Position numbers and translations under genes: made by a program. This document shows positions 1 to 11,925 of a DNA stretch of 64,000 bases, one piece after another. The notes under the pieces were generated by a model that was not told where the DNA came from, searched no databases, and saw nothing but the letters and a program-made list of their open reading frames with translations. This DNA is from Adiantum capillus-veneris (Eukaryota > Streptophyta > Polypodiopsida > Polypodiales > Pteridaceae): contig CM043944.1 in the NCBI GenBank assembly GCA_014529385.2, positions 72,221,884-72,285,883 of the forward strand, read 5' to 3'. Each line of letters opens with the position of its first letter. Within the stretch, counting starts at the first letter, position 1.

Positions 1-416
1 GTGGTAAAAAGTTTATTAGATAGCCCCAATATGTTTCACGACAACTCTGGAATGTGCCTTATTCACAAGAGTCAAAAGTCTAATTGTGGTATCATAGTTC
101 AACCTATTGAGTGTTTGCGTTGCAAATTCTTTTGGCTTTGCAACAATCGGATGAGCATGAGATACTTTATGAAACTAGTTGTCTCAAAGTTCTCTCAAGG
201 TTATTATCTCTAGGCAAGGTAGGGTGTGTCCCACAATGTCTTGAGAAGGGTGACCTTGTCCTTGCAAGGCAGAGAGAAGATTTGAATACCAATGCATTTG
301 TGAGAAGTGTGGATATTGACGAAAAAAAGGCACTTTTAACATGGAAAGATGAGCAACATGGAAAAGATTTGGTGGATTGGAGACACATATATAAGGTTAT
401 GCAAGGTATTATCTAG
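1..416 (+). pseudogene. Tnp2-like transposase, C-terminal part (copy A)
   Basis: This is the tail of a decayed DNA-transposon transposase whose upstream part lies outside the window. Frame 1 reads through a cysteine-bearing stretch (CGIIVQPIECLRCKFFWLC, about 87-145). The conserved reading then shifts to the +1 frame at about 145 and ends QHGKDLVDWRHIYKVMQGII at the stop at 414-416. Copy D has one extra base at the shift (63408-63412) and reads both halves in one frame, so the shift is a mutation shared by A, B and C. I infer the family from the better-preserved upstream part in B, C and D, not from this fragment alone. Confidence 0.55.
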
Positions 417-1357
417 ACAAAGATACATCTATCGTTACTTTTGTGTATTTAACTACTTTTCTTGGAGTCATGCGTTTAATAATTTTTTTAATAATGGTTG
501 TTGTAGGTTGTCATGCGCATTACAATGCGGAGGCGACTTGAATTTGGACTTCTAAGCCGCCTAATAAAACTATTGTATTTGTGCTACCTAGTCTAGATTT
601 TGTCAACCAATGTTAGATTGTACCTCATGTGGACTCCCTACATTGGCTAGATGTGGAATTTTCTGCCAGTCTATTTATTTCGATATGTAATCGTTTATCT
701 ATGTCATGTTTATGGTCGACGTTTAAATCATATCAGCACATGTTGGCTACCTGGTTACTCAGGTTTCCAAGTTCAAGTTTTGATGTTTACTTTTATTTGA
801 AAAGTAATTTTTAGATGTATTTTATTTTTGACAAGTTTTATACTATATTCATCTTTCTAAAATCAATAATATTACTAATGTGTCAATGATAATCTTCTGT
901 TGCAACTGTTAGAATCTTTTTGCAGCTCCTTATGCAGACAGTAGGAGATGAATCAAGAGACAAGCGCTAACAATTTTTGGAACTTGCGTAGAGTATGACA
1001 TTGTAGAGTTCATTGTGTTCATTGCACGATTCAATAATCTCCAATTTTGTGTGTTGTAGAAAGCTGTGTACTATCGTTGAACGTGTGTTTTTTTTAATAA
1101 CCTAGCAATTTATATGGATTCTGGTGTTGGTAAGTTGAAGCTACTCATGCCTAGCTTGCTATTTGATGTGTTGTTGCAGGAGACAAAGGGAATGTGGATT
1201 GTGTGGAGAAAATTTCTTTCTTTTAAAGTGGTGTTGGATATTTGTGTTGGTAACAAAAACTCTTTATGCTTAGATTATTACCTGATATGTTGTTGGACAC
1301 ATTGTGAAGGTGGGTTGTGCATGGCCAGGTGACTTTTAGGTGAGAAAGATGCTATAT
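417..1357. other. AT-rich non-coding sequence
   Basis: No gene recognised. The short open frames here have no family resemblance and many stops nearby. The right end (about 1140-1357) contains a weaker, partial match to the 363 bp tandem repeat that follows. Confidence 0.5.
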
Positions 1358-2080
1358 TTTGGAAGTACTTTCCACTACTAAGCTGTAACAGTAAGTGCAT
1401 ATGTCACCATGGGTTTCTACCCATTTCGTTTGGTGAACCATTTGCATGCTTCAGAGCTTGAACTGCAATGTAGAATGTGGAGTGTAGTAGGTTTTTTCAA
1501 GATGCATTTCTTCAAGGCCTCATCCACTCTTTATTAGTGGTTTGGTATCTGATGTGTTGTCTGGAAGAATGTGAAGCTTGATTTTGTGGCACATGTGGCT
1601 TTTAGGTGAGCAAAATGCTTGAAGGTATGGTCTACTGCTATGTGTAATAGACAATGATTATGTCATTATTATTGTTTTCTTATGAACCATGTGCAGGCTT
1701 TAAAGCTTGAAGTGCTATGTTTTGGAGATACTTTCCATTGCTAAGCTGAAACAGCAACTGCATATGTCATCATGGATTTCTGCCCATTTTCTTTGTGAGA
1801 CATGTGCATGATTCAAAGCTTGAATTGCAATGCAAAATCTGGGGTGTAGCAGGTTTTTCAAGATGCATTTCTTCAAGGCCTCACCCACAGTTTATGGCTG
1901 GTTTGTTATCTGATATGTTGGAAAGAATATGAAGCTAGCTTTTGTGGCACATGGGGCTTTTAGCTAAGAAAAATGATGCCTTTTAAAGGTATTTTCTACT
2001 GCTACATTGTAATGGAAAGTGATTATGTCATCCATATTGTGGTTTTCTTCTGGTGAACCATGTGCGGATTTAGAGCTTGA
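1358..2080 (+). repeat. 363 bp imperfect tandem repeat, two units plus partial (copy A)
   Basis: Unit 1 starts at 1358 and unit 2 at 1721. Shared landmarks recur 362-363 bp apart: GCATATGTCA at 1398 and 1760, GATTATGTCAT at 1657 and 2020, and a run beginning CAAGATGCATTTCTTCAAGG near 1498 and 1858. The units differ by many substitutions, so the tandem duplication predates the triplication of the whole segment. The same array is at 25043-25765 and 43152-43870. Confidence 0.85.
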
Positions 2081-5000
2081 AATGCAATAGAGAACATGGG
2101 GTGTAGTTGCTTATATCAAGATGCGTTTCTTCTTTTATAGCTTCTTCCTTCTATTTTCTATACATAATTTTGCAGGTATATTTGATCATGATACCACGTT
2201 GCTACAAAAAAGTCTTTTGGATAAGGCCATACGAGTATATTTGACCATAATTTGATGTTATTGCAGACAAGCATATTGGATGAGGCCATTAATCTTGAGT
2301 TTACTCGAGTATGTGAGTATAGTTATCAATCATCATGTAAAATGAACCAGAAATGAGTCATTTGGCTGAGTTTATGACCAATTTCTGAAAATGTACTGAT
2401 TATGTCATGTGTTTTCCATGTATTTACTAATAGAAGATAATGATAAAAGGGAGAAGATAACACTCATGTTCAGGAGTCGAGATCTGCTTAGATGCAAGGT
2501 TCGTTGATGGAGAGCTTAATCCAAATTCATGTATAATAGAACAATAGCTACAGAAATACACTTATAAGGACATCCTAGGGATTGAATATGTAGCCGATTC
2601 TACATTCAAATTCGCAGGGATTTAGAATTTATAAGCATAGAAATGGTACATTAAGTGAAAATTGGTCAACTGACGTAGATACTGGAAGAACCGAGGAGTT
2701 TGATAATGGTTTGTTACATGACACTTTGACTTTTGGTCTTTCTTTGGGCTCAAAAATGATACATGGTGCTTTGATTAGGATAAGGATCTTATCAAATGTG
2801 TGATCAGATCCCATTGTGTTGTACATATCATTTTCTTTTCAATTGTTGGGCATTGCATATGTTGAATTTAGGGTTAAGGGTTTTTGTATATTATGGAGAG
2901 AATTTCCAATTGCATGAAATACTTCAAAGTGATAACTTTTTTGAGGTTTTGTATGATGTACTGGTGCAAAACTTTGAACACCAGCTTTCGTTGATGGATT
3001 TTGAAGGTGGAATGTATAATGTTCAGATAGCATAATAGGGAAATAGAGGCAATTTTGTCATAGTTGGATTTTTAGCTAAATGTACAAATTAATTGGTTGC
3101 ATAAAAAGGAAATAGCAGTTTAAAGCATAGAATGAATTGTTTTAAGAATCGTATGTACTTTGCTTTTTGTGCTCATATTGACTTTTTAGGTATAGTGACT
3201 TGTCTCCATCTATATAGCCGGGTTGTGAGGTTTGCTACTAAAAAGATCATTGAATTGGCAAATATAGTTCCGGTACATGGTTTGCATGTTGTGTAAAGTT
3301 TTGAGGTCATGCTACTTGCTACATTGAGTAGTTTTTTGGTTGTACCATCGAATAGGTAGTTTTGGTCACATGCATGTGATTTTTGGTTCTTTGCAACTTT
3401 TGTTATCACATCGTAAAGGCTTTGATGAAAACTAGTGTACCGTACAATTAGGAGAGATCTTTTTCAATTCTCAATCAAGCTCGCATGGTCGATAAAAGAA
3501 ATACCAAAGTTCAAGGTGGTGAATTACTATGGGAACGAATCTTTTCATTGTGCACGTAATTAGATTAAAATGTGAATCTATGTGGAAATATAAGGTAAAT
3601 AAAAGTGATTGTTAACAAGGTTATGAATTTTTGCAAGAATGTCAAAAGGCACTTGGCTTGTGGTTTAAGCTATTTTTAAATTAAGGTTGTGTTAATACTC
3701 GTCTCAACTTAGTAGATCTTAATAATATGATCTCTTCAAATGATTCTTGTCATTATGTAGTTTAGAACATAGTAGAAAATGATTCTCGTTCTTCTATTGT
3801 CTAGCACATTGTGGAAAATTGATTGCTACTTTTAGCAAAACAGTGAATTCTTTGAACACTTTGAGTGAAACTTTTCCTCTTAAGGGAAAAGTGAAACAAA
3901 TTTTTGACTCATGTGACTTATGCTAGTCACATTTGTGAAAGATTTTCACACAAGTGAAACATTCCATAAGAAATGCCCACATCATTTGTCACAAGGGGAA
4001 AAACAATGGCTTGTGTGAAAAAGTGTGTGAATTTATTCTCATGTGTGATTTTCAAGTGTGAAAAAGTCTAAAAGCTGTGGAAGCTGCATGTGTCCTGAAC
4101 CTAAGGTCCAGTGCAGATTGTATATTCCAGTGCAGATTTACCGTATAGAAGATAGATACCAATCAATGGTCATGGGTGAAAATGCGCATGTTGCTACTAC
4201 GAAGTGCTCTTGTTTTTATTGGTGCTGATGACATGCACAAAACCGTTGTTGAAGCAGATGGGTTAGCCTATTGGGAGAGAAAGCTACCTGCTACTATCCA
4301 TCCAGCATTCATGCCATCGTGATGCCTTTGAGTTCACAATAGTCTGGTTGGCACAAATACCCCTCATACTGCAGTGCTGCCTATGTGTGTGTGTGTGTGT
4401 GCACGCAAACGCCTACTCATGCTCACAATGTCCTGCAACATGCACCGAACTGCCTTACATCCAGAGTCGACACTCAGCCATGCTGCAAAAGCCATCCGAG
4501 TGCATAGCCCAAGAGACTATTATTAGGCATGCGAGATTTGGCAGGCCAACGCTAGTCATCTGTATTTTTTTATTTAGTGCTGCTATAGACGTTGTATTAG
4601 TAGCACTAGCGAGCAGAGGTTATCTGTATGCAGGCAACTGCATCTACAAGAAATATAAGGTGCAACCCATAGGTGCCCAAGGAAGAATTTCGTAATAATC
4701 TTATGGTTTTGTTTAAAATAATGTCATCAATAGAAAATAGTAACATAATGCTATACTCAATTGATTTTCTTGGGATGAACATGATGACAAAGTTGAAATA
4801 TTGCTGATAATGTTTTATCGTTGCTACCTTAATAGCAATTTGTGTTGTAGCTCCTCCTTGGTTGGACACACATAACGTTAGTTCACACCTCTCGTTGGCT
4901 GTTGGGTCAAGTTTGATGGCCCAGAGTCTTTGCACATGTTGAAAAATTGGACGCTTCATCTGCAGCCACTCAAAATTGATTACTTTTTCTTCACTTCTAC

Positions 5001-5246
5001 ATCAAAAAATATTTAAAAGTGATTTTATTACCGGTTGCTCGTGATTGTCAACTAATCTTGTTATGAGTGATTACAGGTATTTCTTTGTTATCAATTATGA
5101 CCATGGTTTCCTAATGATAGTGATGTACAGTGATAAAGTGGATGCAAGGTATTTTGAACTTGCATGGTTACAACATGGACCTATGGTACTTTGACCTGCA
5201 ATATGGTAGCGACGTGGATCTATATTGTCATGTTTTTTATTTTTTA
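2081..5246. other. AT-rich intergenic sequence, no gene recognised
   Basis: Open frames of 60-117 codons on both strands show no motif I recognise and are not retained by any family logic. Small features are a GTGAA-rich cluster at 3843-4072 and a (GT)n run at 4384-4401. The 117-codon minus-strand frame at 4606-4959 is broken in B and C by a 1-2 bp indel, which argues against it being a gene. Confidence 0.5.
3843..4072 (+). repeat. Cluster of GTGAA(A) motifs
   Basis: Eight GTGAA pentamers on the + strand and one in reverse lie in about 230 bp, several as TGTGAAA or AAGTGAAAC. The region is not a strict tandem repeat. It may be a decayed minisatellite or simply biased sequence; no function is shown. 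Confidence 0.5.
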
Positions 5247-5470
5247 ATAGAAAGCGTCTGTGATGCCAAGGTACGTGACACCGTGATGATTATTGGTATT
5301 TCAAAGTTTTTCTTTGTTGAAAGCGTCTCTAATGCCATCATAATGCCATGGTACGTGAACCCATGATGATTATTCCTATTTCAAAGTTTTTCTAAGCGTC
5401 TGTAATGTCATGGTACATAAACCATGATGATGATTGTCTGTCATGCCATGGTTCATAAATCAGAGATTGC
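5247..5470 (+). repeat. ~70-80 bp degenerate tandem repeat at the start of the LINE relic
   Basis: A motif with GCGTCT(G/C)TGATGCC, a GGTAC(G/A)TGA core, ATGATGATT and TTTCAAAGTTTTTCT recurs about three and a half times with decreasing unit length. Its last unit runs directly into the reverse transcriptase frame at 5434. The repeat therefore seems to have arisen by expansion of part of the LINE coding sequence. Equivalents are at about 21653-21877 and 47040-47262. Confidence 0.75.
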
Positions 5471-6945
5471 CTGATGCTATTTCAATAGGCAAATCTATAA
5501 GGCAAGAATGTCCACTGAGCCCTCTATTGTTTGTTGTAGCTACTTATCCTCTGTTTTGTTTTTTGACTGCTCAAGCTAAGGGGGTTAAATTGAAGGGGCT
5601 GCAAGTAGGCCAGGAGCAGGTAGTGTCCTTGGGATTTGTTGATAATAACATTACATTTCTGCAGGCTCATAATGAAAACATTGGGAAATGCATGAACTAT
5701 TTGAATATATACTCTAACTGTAGGTCTGGAGATTAACTTGGGTAAATCTAGTTTGATAGATGTCTCAACTAAAGAGTTTAATAATCTCACATGGAGGGGA
5801 AAAAGAATCTGTTGGGGCATAGTATTCAGGCATCTAGGCTATATAATTGGGGCCGATGTTTCTGTATTCAGGCATCTGGGTTATCTAATTGTGGTAGATG
5901 TTTCCTCTGCCCCGATAAATGACTACCTGGGTAGAGGACAGAGTATGCACTAAAACTGCTAGTTGAAATTGTGATGAGTGGCCTTTTCATGTGAGGGTTA
6001 GGATTTTACAATCTATTATGGTACCTTACTTGCTTCACTTCTTACCTCTGTTGGACTGGTTCAATACTGCCTTGAATAGAATCAGGTCTATGTATTTGAG
6101 GTTTTTGTTGGGCTCATGTAATAAAGCATGGTTGACATGGGATTTTGTTGCAATGCCTGTTGACATGGGAGGATTGGGAATTTTAACTTGAAAACTCACA
6201 TGCGGGCTAGAAGAGCCACTCTTCTCAAACACATATGAACTCAGATAATTTTTGGTCTAGATTGCTTTGGCTTTTTATTGATAAGGAAATCGTCTATTTT
6301 CATGGTATACGGGACATGGGTTCTTCGGATAAGTTGTCTTTTGTTGCTCCTCTCAAGCTCTGTGGGTCAACTAGGAATATGTTAGTGAAGTCATGAAAAA
6401 TGTTTCTGCAAAGCTTGGTAGAGAGAGATACACAAATAACTCATTAGGTGTGGATTTGTTTTTTCGGAGTTTTGTGTTTTAAAAACCTCATGCCTTGCTT
6501 ATGGGGAAGAAAGCCCTCACCCTCATTAAAAGAGGGGTCAATGTAATTGAACAAGTTGTGGACTCTAACAACAGGTTGGTCCCATTTCTGGTTTCCAAGA
6601 GGATCTTCATATTGGGCAATGGTCTCAGGGTGCCATGGGTTTATTATCTGCATGTGTGTTTAGCATTGAAATACCTTGCAACTAGGATAGCACTCATAGG
6701 TTCAAAGATCGGGAGTTACCTAACTCTTGAGCTAATTGGTGGACATATCCTACTAGTGTTTTCTACAAGATGTTGTTGCCTGATAGTTCAATACATGACA
6801 TATGTAACATGATTTGGGACTTCTCCAATAGTAGCCAATGGTGGATGCAGAGGATTCAGCTTGTTTGGAGTGTGCACTATGCCCACAAACACAAAGTTTT
6901 TATGTGAAGAGTCATGAGAGGTGCTTTACCATCAAGGAATTATAA
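5434..6945 (+). pseudogene. LINE reverse transcriptase relic (copy A)
   Basis: This is the 3' half of a non-LTR retrotransposon ORF2. At 5490-5560 it reads SIRQECPLSPLLFVVATYPL, matching the RQGCPLSPLLF block of plant LINE reverse transcriptases. About 40 residues on comes GFVDNNITFLQA where FADD is usual, so the catalytic Asp pair is damaged. Further on are the thumb-like block with RVRILQSIMVPYLLHFLPLL (5994-6053), MGGLGIL before THMRARRATLLKH, and near 6875-6940 a zinc-binding-like tail (YAHKHKVFM, then RVMRGALPSRNYN). Frames change several times, stops intervene, and the tail has TGA where Trp is expected. It is a dead fragment with no 5' half or endonuclease. Confidence 0.85.
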
Positions 6946-7001
6946 TTGACCAGGAAAAAGAAGATGTACAAACATAAAGTAATGTAATATAGACAAAAGC
7001 T

Positions 7002-7002
<1 letters not shown>

Positions 7003-7065
<63 letters not shown>

Positions 7066-7066
7066 A
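7003..7066 (+). repeat. (AG)n microsatellite
   Basis: Dinucleotide run interrupted once by AAAG. Equivalents at 20053-20120 and 48776-48839 differ in length and interruptions. Confidence 0.98.
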
Positions 7067-7884
7067 GCCGACATTCCATCTAGTGTCAATGGCCCTTTAG
7101 TGACGATCTATTTAAGTTTCTTTCTGGAGTGCCAATAAATATCATTGGGTTCCCCCCTATCATGTCTATGACCAACAAAGGCCTTTTGTTTATGACATCA
7201 TCCACTCTTCTTGCTCTCTTCTTGCACCTTGATCTTTTTAGATAAAGGGTAGCACTTCATTCCTTTAAGGCACTCAAAACTGACTTGAGAAGCATTCTGA
7301 CAGAAAGTGTTGACAAGTTTCGACACCTTGCCAGAGAAACACTTGACAATGTTTCTTTTAGAAAATCACAAAACAATTGCTCATAGTTGACGGCTATCAT
7401 GTATGCATGCACACAAGCAATGAGGCACAATATAAAGTTGAGGAGAATGTACTGTACGAAAAGGTGGTTCATGATCGAGTATGGTGCCCAATTTCCTTGT
7501 ATGGGGAAGCCTTGTAATAAAAGAAGACGCAGAGAAACTAATGATGATTAGTTAAGGGGTAAACCATGGCTATTGGAATTCAACATTTGGACTGCATAGA
7601 TGAAAATCAATTGGTTAGTTTAGAAATCTAACCCAAAGAGATCATTGTAAGAGACACACGTACAGACCCAAGACACGAAGTAGCTGTGATGTTTGCAAAA
7701 GACCAAACCAAGAGAGAGCGTGGAAAGCATGTGAAATTATTTCAAGGGTAGTGGAGAACAAAGGGGGGTCATCTAATTTTTCTAAAATTCCTTGATTCTT
7801 GGAATAAAATTAGGATTTCAAAAATCGAGGCTCGACAGTGCCGTAGCCTTGCGGGGAGGCGGGCACATGCTCTCTCTTTCTCTC
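7067..7884. other. Intergenic sequence, one unassigned small ORF
   Basis: A minus-strand frame of 71 codons (7257-7472) begins MNHLFVQYILLNFILCLIAC, which resembles a signal peptide or membrane helix. It has no recognised domain and no visible splice context. It is unchanged at 19645-19860 and 49030-49245, as expected of recent duplication rather than selection. I do not call it a gene. Confidence 0.4.
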
Positions 7885-8369
<485 letters not shown>

Positions 8370-8377
<8 letters not shown>

Positions 8378-8795
8378 AATGAGTTTTGGTGATTTGACTC
8401 CAGATTAGGTGAGCTGATCATCGATTCAAATCTAATATCTTTCATTTGAGTAGCACTAGAACAGACCTCTACGATGGCTTGATCACACGAAATATCTGAT
8501 CTACCCTACAGCTTGATGATCTGCGAAATATAACCGAGGTTTACAACGTCATATTTTGATGAGTTCAGTTATATTTTGCAAAGGCAATGAATTTTCGTGA
8601 TTTGACTCCTCATAGTTGATCATCAATTGAAATCTGATATTTTCTCTTTCAGTAGCACTAGAACAGACCTCTGCTATGTCTTGATCGCACAAAATATCTA
8701 ACCTTTGAGAGTGCTCATCACGTCGGGAAGCATCCGAAGTACCTTCCAGCTTGATGATCTGTGAAATATAACCAAGTTTTGCAAGGTCTCCGATA
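8370..8795 (+). repeat. ~208 bp tandem duplication (copy A)
   Basis: CAAAGGCAATGA followed by TTTGGTGATTTGACTCC-like sequence starts at 8371 and again at 8579. Downstream both units share AGCACTAGAACAGACCTCT, ATGTCTTGATC-like and CAGCTTGATGATCTG blocks, with small insertions in the second unit. Equivalents are at ~18303-18728 and ~50137-50570. Confidence 0.8.
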
Positions 8796-9794
8796 CTACT
8801 TTCGATTCTACCCGGCTTGTTGTTGCATGGGCAATAGCGCAGAAAAGAATTAGTGTGAATCTTGAGAATTAGGCATCGGGAGTTGTGTTGAGAATGTGGG
8901 TCTCATGTAAATGATAGTTGTAAGCAAGGAATCATAAGAATGCCTGGAAAAATAAAATTTACTCAAATAAGGACAAAGTATATGCAAATATTCACAAAGC
9001 TCTTAATCAAAGAGTTGTAAGCAAGGGCATGGGATCCAATTGTGATTCTATAAATACTTTGCAGTTACCCGAACCCATTCCTTTGAAACCATTTTCATTC
9101 AGAAAATTTAGTGGTTGCTTATCTCCTAGACCCCAAACAAGATTTACCCAAACCCCAAACAAGATTTTGGTCAGGTTGCTAGTCCCCATGTCAGGGAGCG
9201 ACTTCAAAACACTCCCTTGAGAACTTATTCTATATTGGCTCGAAAAAGAAAAGTAGTTTTTTGTCTTCAACTCTTAAGAGAAACAAAAAAAGACGAAATA
9301 CATCACAAATTCCACCTCGGGAAAATTACTTTGTGACCTCCAAAACGCTGCCAATATTAAGTACAAGTCTGTGCTTTGAAAGTTTTTTCATTAACTGGTT
9401 TAGACGGAGGCAGAGATAAACAGCTCATGGAACTCCCTCAACAAATGTAGCAACCAAAAACACGCTCTCCGCACTTCACACTACAAATGGTACTAGAAAC
9501 TGTTCCCGGGGGGGAGGACCAGCTGTGGCAAAAAAGTTGATCGATAAATCCTAGTATACAGCTCCTTGTACGTTCGCCCTTGCATGAATCTCGCCCTTAA
9601 TTCCACTTATAGTTTCTGGATAGCACAAGGTAGTGAATTTGATGTGCATACAACAGAGTGAATATGGTGCCTTCTCCTATGGGGAAACCGAACTCAAGAC
9701 GCCCATTATCATGGACAATTAGAAAGGAGAATACATAACGTAGGTTAGTCAGCATGGAGGCAAGAAGACAAAATTGATGACAAAAGCAGATTAC

Positions 9795-9853
<59 letters not shown>

Positions 9854-10361
9854 CTAATATTGATCAAAGGACATAGAACATAATGTTACATCTGCTTTCC
9901 TTTAAGCTTAATCAATATGCTACATCTTTCGTATTTGTCTTAATGTGTGTTTTGTGTATGGTAGGGAGGACATATTCACAACACTAGATGTTGTGATTGC
10001 AAGCACGTCTCTAGCTCGAAAACACTACAAGGTTCATTATTTGCATCCAATTTCTCATGCGCATGCGTTTGCTTGGCACAACACATAAACGCTACGAGGC
10101 AGGGCACGACTTCCATTTCTTATAATTTTTGGAGAGACCACAGTGCCAACTCTCCACCATACTTCTGTATGGCACCTCTACATGACATGCATTGTATATT
10201 TTGCACTTTCAGTCTGTGAGTTTCATTATAAGACAATATGTTTAACTATTCAAATTGCTCTTTTGTAGCTTGACTCAAATATCGGCCTATAGATTCGACA
10301 ATCGAAAAGCAAAAGTACAACATTGCAGGTCAGTAAAGCATCTCATTTCTTGTTGCAGTTT
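8796..10361. other. Intergenic sequence with a (GA)n run at 9799-9853
   Basis: No gene recognised. The 87-codon minus-strand frame at 9007-9270 has no domain and overlaps a 63-codon frame on the other strand. A short duplicated stretch, CCCCAAACAAGATTT, occurs twice at about 9131-9167. Confidence 0.5.
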
Positions 10362-10615
10362 ATTGATGCACTTAACTTTGTATCTTCGTATGAACACAAT
10401 AACAATTTTAAAATGTGCATGCTTCTCTTTAAAACTCAACTAACTCTCTTAAAAATCACCCCTATAATCTCTATTAATTGATGTCACTTAACTTTGTATC
10501 CTCCCATGAACACAATAACAATTTTAAAATGTGCATGCTTCTCTTTAAAACTCAACTAACTCTCTTAAAAATCACCCCTATGATCTCTATTAATTGACGC
10601 TACTTAACTTTGTCT
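10362..10615 (+). repeat. 116 bp tandem repeat, 2.2 units (copy A)
   Basis: CTTAACTTTG recurs at 10371, 10487 and 10603, exactly 116 bp apart. Units 1 and 2 are nearly identical, including AACACAATAACAATTTTAAA and GTGCATGCTTCTCTTTAAAA. It is much less diverged than the 363 bp and 208 bp repeats, so it is a younger array. Equivalents are at 16480-16733 and 52127-52380. Confidence 0.95.
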
Positions 10616-11024
10616 CTAACCAAAAATATATAACATTTCTAAATGTATTACCCTCTGAGGCAATGCAGTATCGTCATTGTCGAGTTAGTCACAATCTTGT
10701 TTCCTTTATTGCTAGATGGTAAACATATGTCCTTTATATTCTATACTTGTTATATATCAAGGCCCACCAAGAAAGACTAGTTTGAAAACCTTTTTGTCTA
10801 TTTTACGTACTTATAACTTTGTGTCATGGACGTGCAGTTTGACATAATATCTATATACATATAGCACGTGATCCAGAACAAAAATTTCCGAAAGAGAGAG
10901 TAGGGGGTACCAGCTAGGATAAATTCAAAAAATATCCCGCTAGTTCAAGGGGGTAAAAGGAAAAGGAAAAGGAAACTGAAAGGAAAGGGCAGGGGATGGC
11001 ACGTGGAGGTCATGTGCCTTTGTT

Positions 11025-11025
<1 letters not shown>

Positions 11026-11062
<37 letters not shown>

Positions 11063-11092
11063 GTCCGAGTCGCAACATTTGGAGCCCTGCGC

Positions 11093-11149
<57 letters not shown>

Positions 11150-11178
11150 ACATGCGGTTGTCCACCAGAGCCGCAGAC

Positions 11179-11236
<58 letters not shown>

Positions 11237-11261
11237 ATATTATATATATATATATATATAT
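11026..11261 (+). repeat. Compound microsatellite block (TC)n, (TC)n(AC)n, (TC)n(AT)n
   Basis: (TC)n runs at 11026-11060, 11096-11125 and 11181-11234. The second is followed by (AC)n to 11152 and the third by (AT)n at 11236-11261. Long open frames here (LSLSLS, ERERER, TIR-like HTHTHT) are purely low-complexity translations. Equivalents are at 15835-16069 and 52792-53022; the (AT)n part is interrupted (CATATTATAT) only in A. Confidence 0.98.
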
Positions 11262-11643
11262 CGAGAAAATTGCTGACGTGGGAGGGGGGGGAGAGAGAGA
11301 GAAGGGCGACGTTGTTGAGTAGAAGATGGAGGCCGCTCTTGTCGCCAGGCGGGGCTCCTGTGAGGGTGAGAGAAGGCAACACGTCGCAAGTGGAGGAGGG
11401 CTCCCATGGGAGGGCACGCTGTGTGCAACGGGGCCTCGCAATTCCTTGCAGAAGATTCTAGGGAATCTTCTGAAGTAATGAATTTTATTAGTAGTGTCCC
11501 AGGTAGAGAGAGAGAGTAAAATTATTTTTAGGGGTAGCGGAGAACAAGCGGGGTCAGGCGCTGATGCAGCTGCAAGATCTCGACAGGGCCATAGCCTGGG
11601 GGGCAGGCGGGCGATGGCCATGGCCTTGCGACGTGGACAAAGG

Positions 11644-11682
<39 letters not shown>

Positions 11683-11749
11683 GTTCTCGTGCAGCAGGCT
11701 TTGTGCCATGGACGTGCAGCTCGACGTGGTATTGTTTAAATAAATATAG
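11262..11749. other. GC-richer upstream region of the PLAT-like gene with a (TC)n run
   Basis: No gene supported. GC content is visibly higher than in the neighbouring sequence. A (CT)n run at 11644-11680 lies about 145 bp upstream of the TATA box. GA/TC runs near plant promoters can bind BBR/BPC proteins, but nothing here shows that they do so. Confidence 0.45.
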
Positions 11750-11830
11750 CACGTGATCCAGAACGCGGGCCAGGCTGGTCCTAACTGGAACTTGGCCAGG
11801 CTGGTCGACCTAACGGCCAGCTCTTATAAA
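11750..11830 (+). promoter_or_regulatory. Promoter of PLAT-like gene copy A: G-box and TATA box
   Basis: The G-box core CACGTG is at 11750-11755 and TATAAA at 11825-11830, 96 bp before the start codon. A start of transcription near 11855-11860 would leave a 5' leader of about 70 nt. Between them is a short tandem repeat of GGCCAGGCTGGTC (11768-11780 and 11793-11805). The G-box suggests bZIP or bHLH control, as is common for stress- and ABA-responsive plant genes; that is inference. Confidence 0.6.
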
Positions 11831-11925
11831 TCTCGGGCGCTCCTTCCTTAAAGCAGAGTACTACAGTCATATGACGTTGTATAACTACAATTCCTCTGCC
11901 ATACTCCTCCTCTGCAGAAACAACC

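Larger units (their letters stand above)
10818..11764 (+). repeat. Imperfect ~63 bp direct repeats carrying a G-box, ~880 bp apart
   Basis: 10818-10879 and 11700-11764 share TTTGTG(T/C)CATGGACGTGCAG at the left and ATAGCACGTGATCCAGAAC at the right, with a more variable centre. Each contains the G-box core CACGTG (10865-10870 and 11750-11755). The right copy lies just upstream of the PLAT-like gene's TATA box. The left copy appears to be a remnant of a duplicated promoter segment. Mirror copies exist in B and C. Confidence 0.8.

Noticed and set aside
4348-4959. Overlapping frames of 115 and 117 codons on opposite strands
   Set aside because: No domain on either strand; the minus-strand frame is truncated in B and C by a small indel, so it is not maintained.
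9007-9270. 87-codon minus-strand frame, identical at 17827-18090 and 50774-51037
   Set aside because: Identity among copies only reflects recent duplication. It has no motif, and the middle is a short DNA duplication.
10362-10615. Regularly spaced repeat considered as a CRISPR-like array
   Set aside because: It is a contiguous 116 bp tandem repeat without variable spacers, in an evidently eukaryotic sequence.
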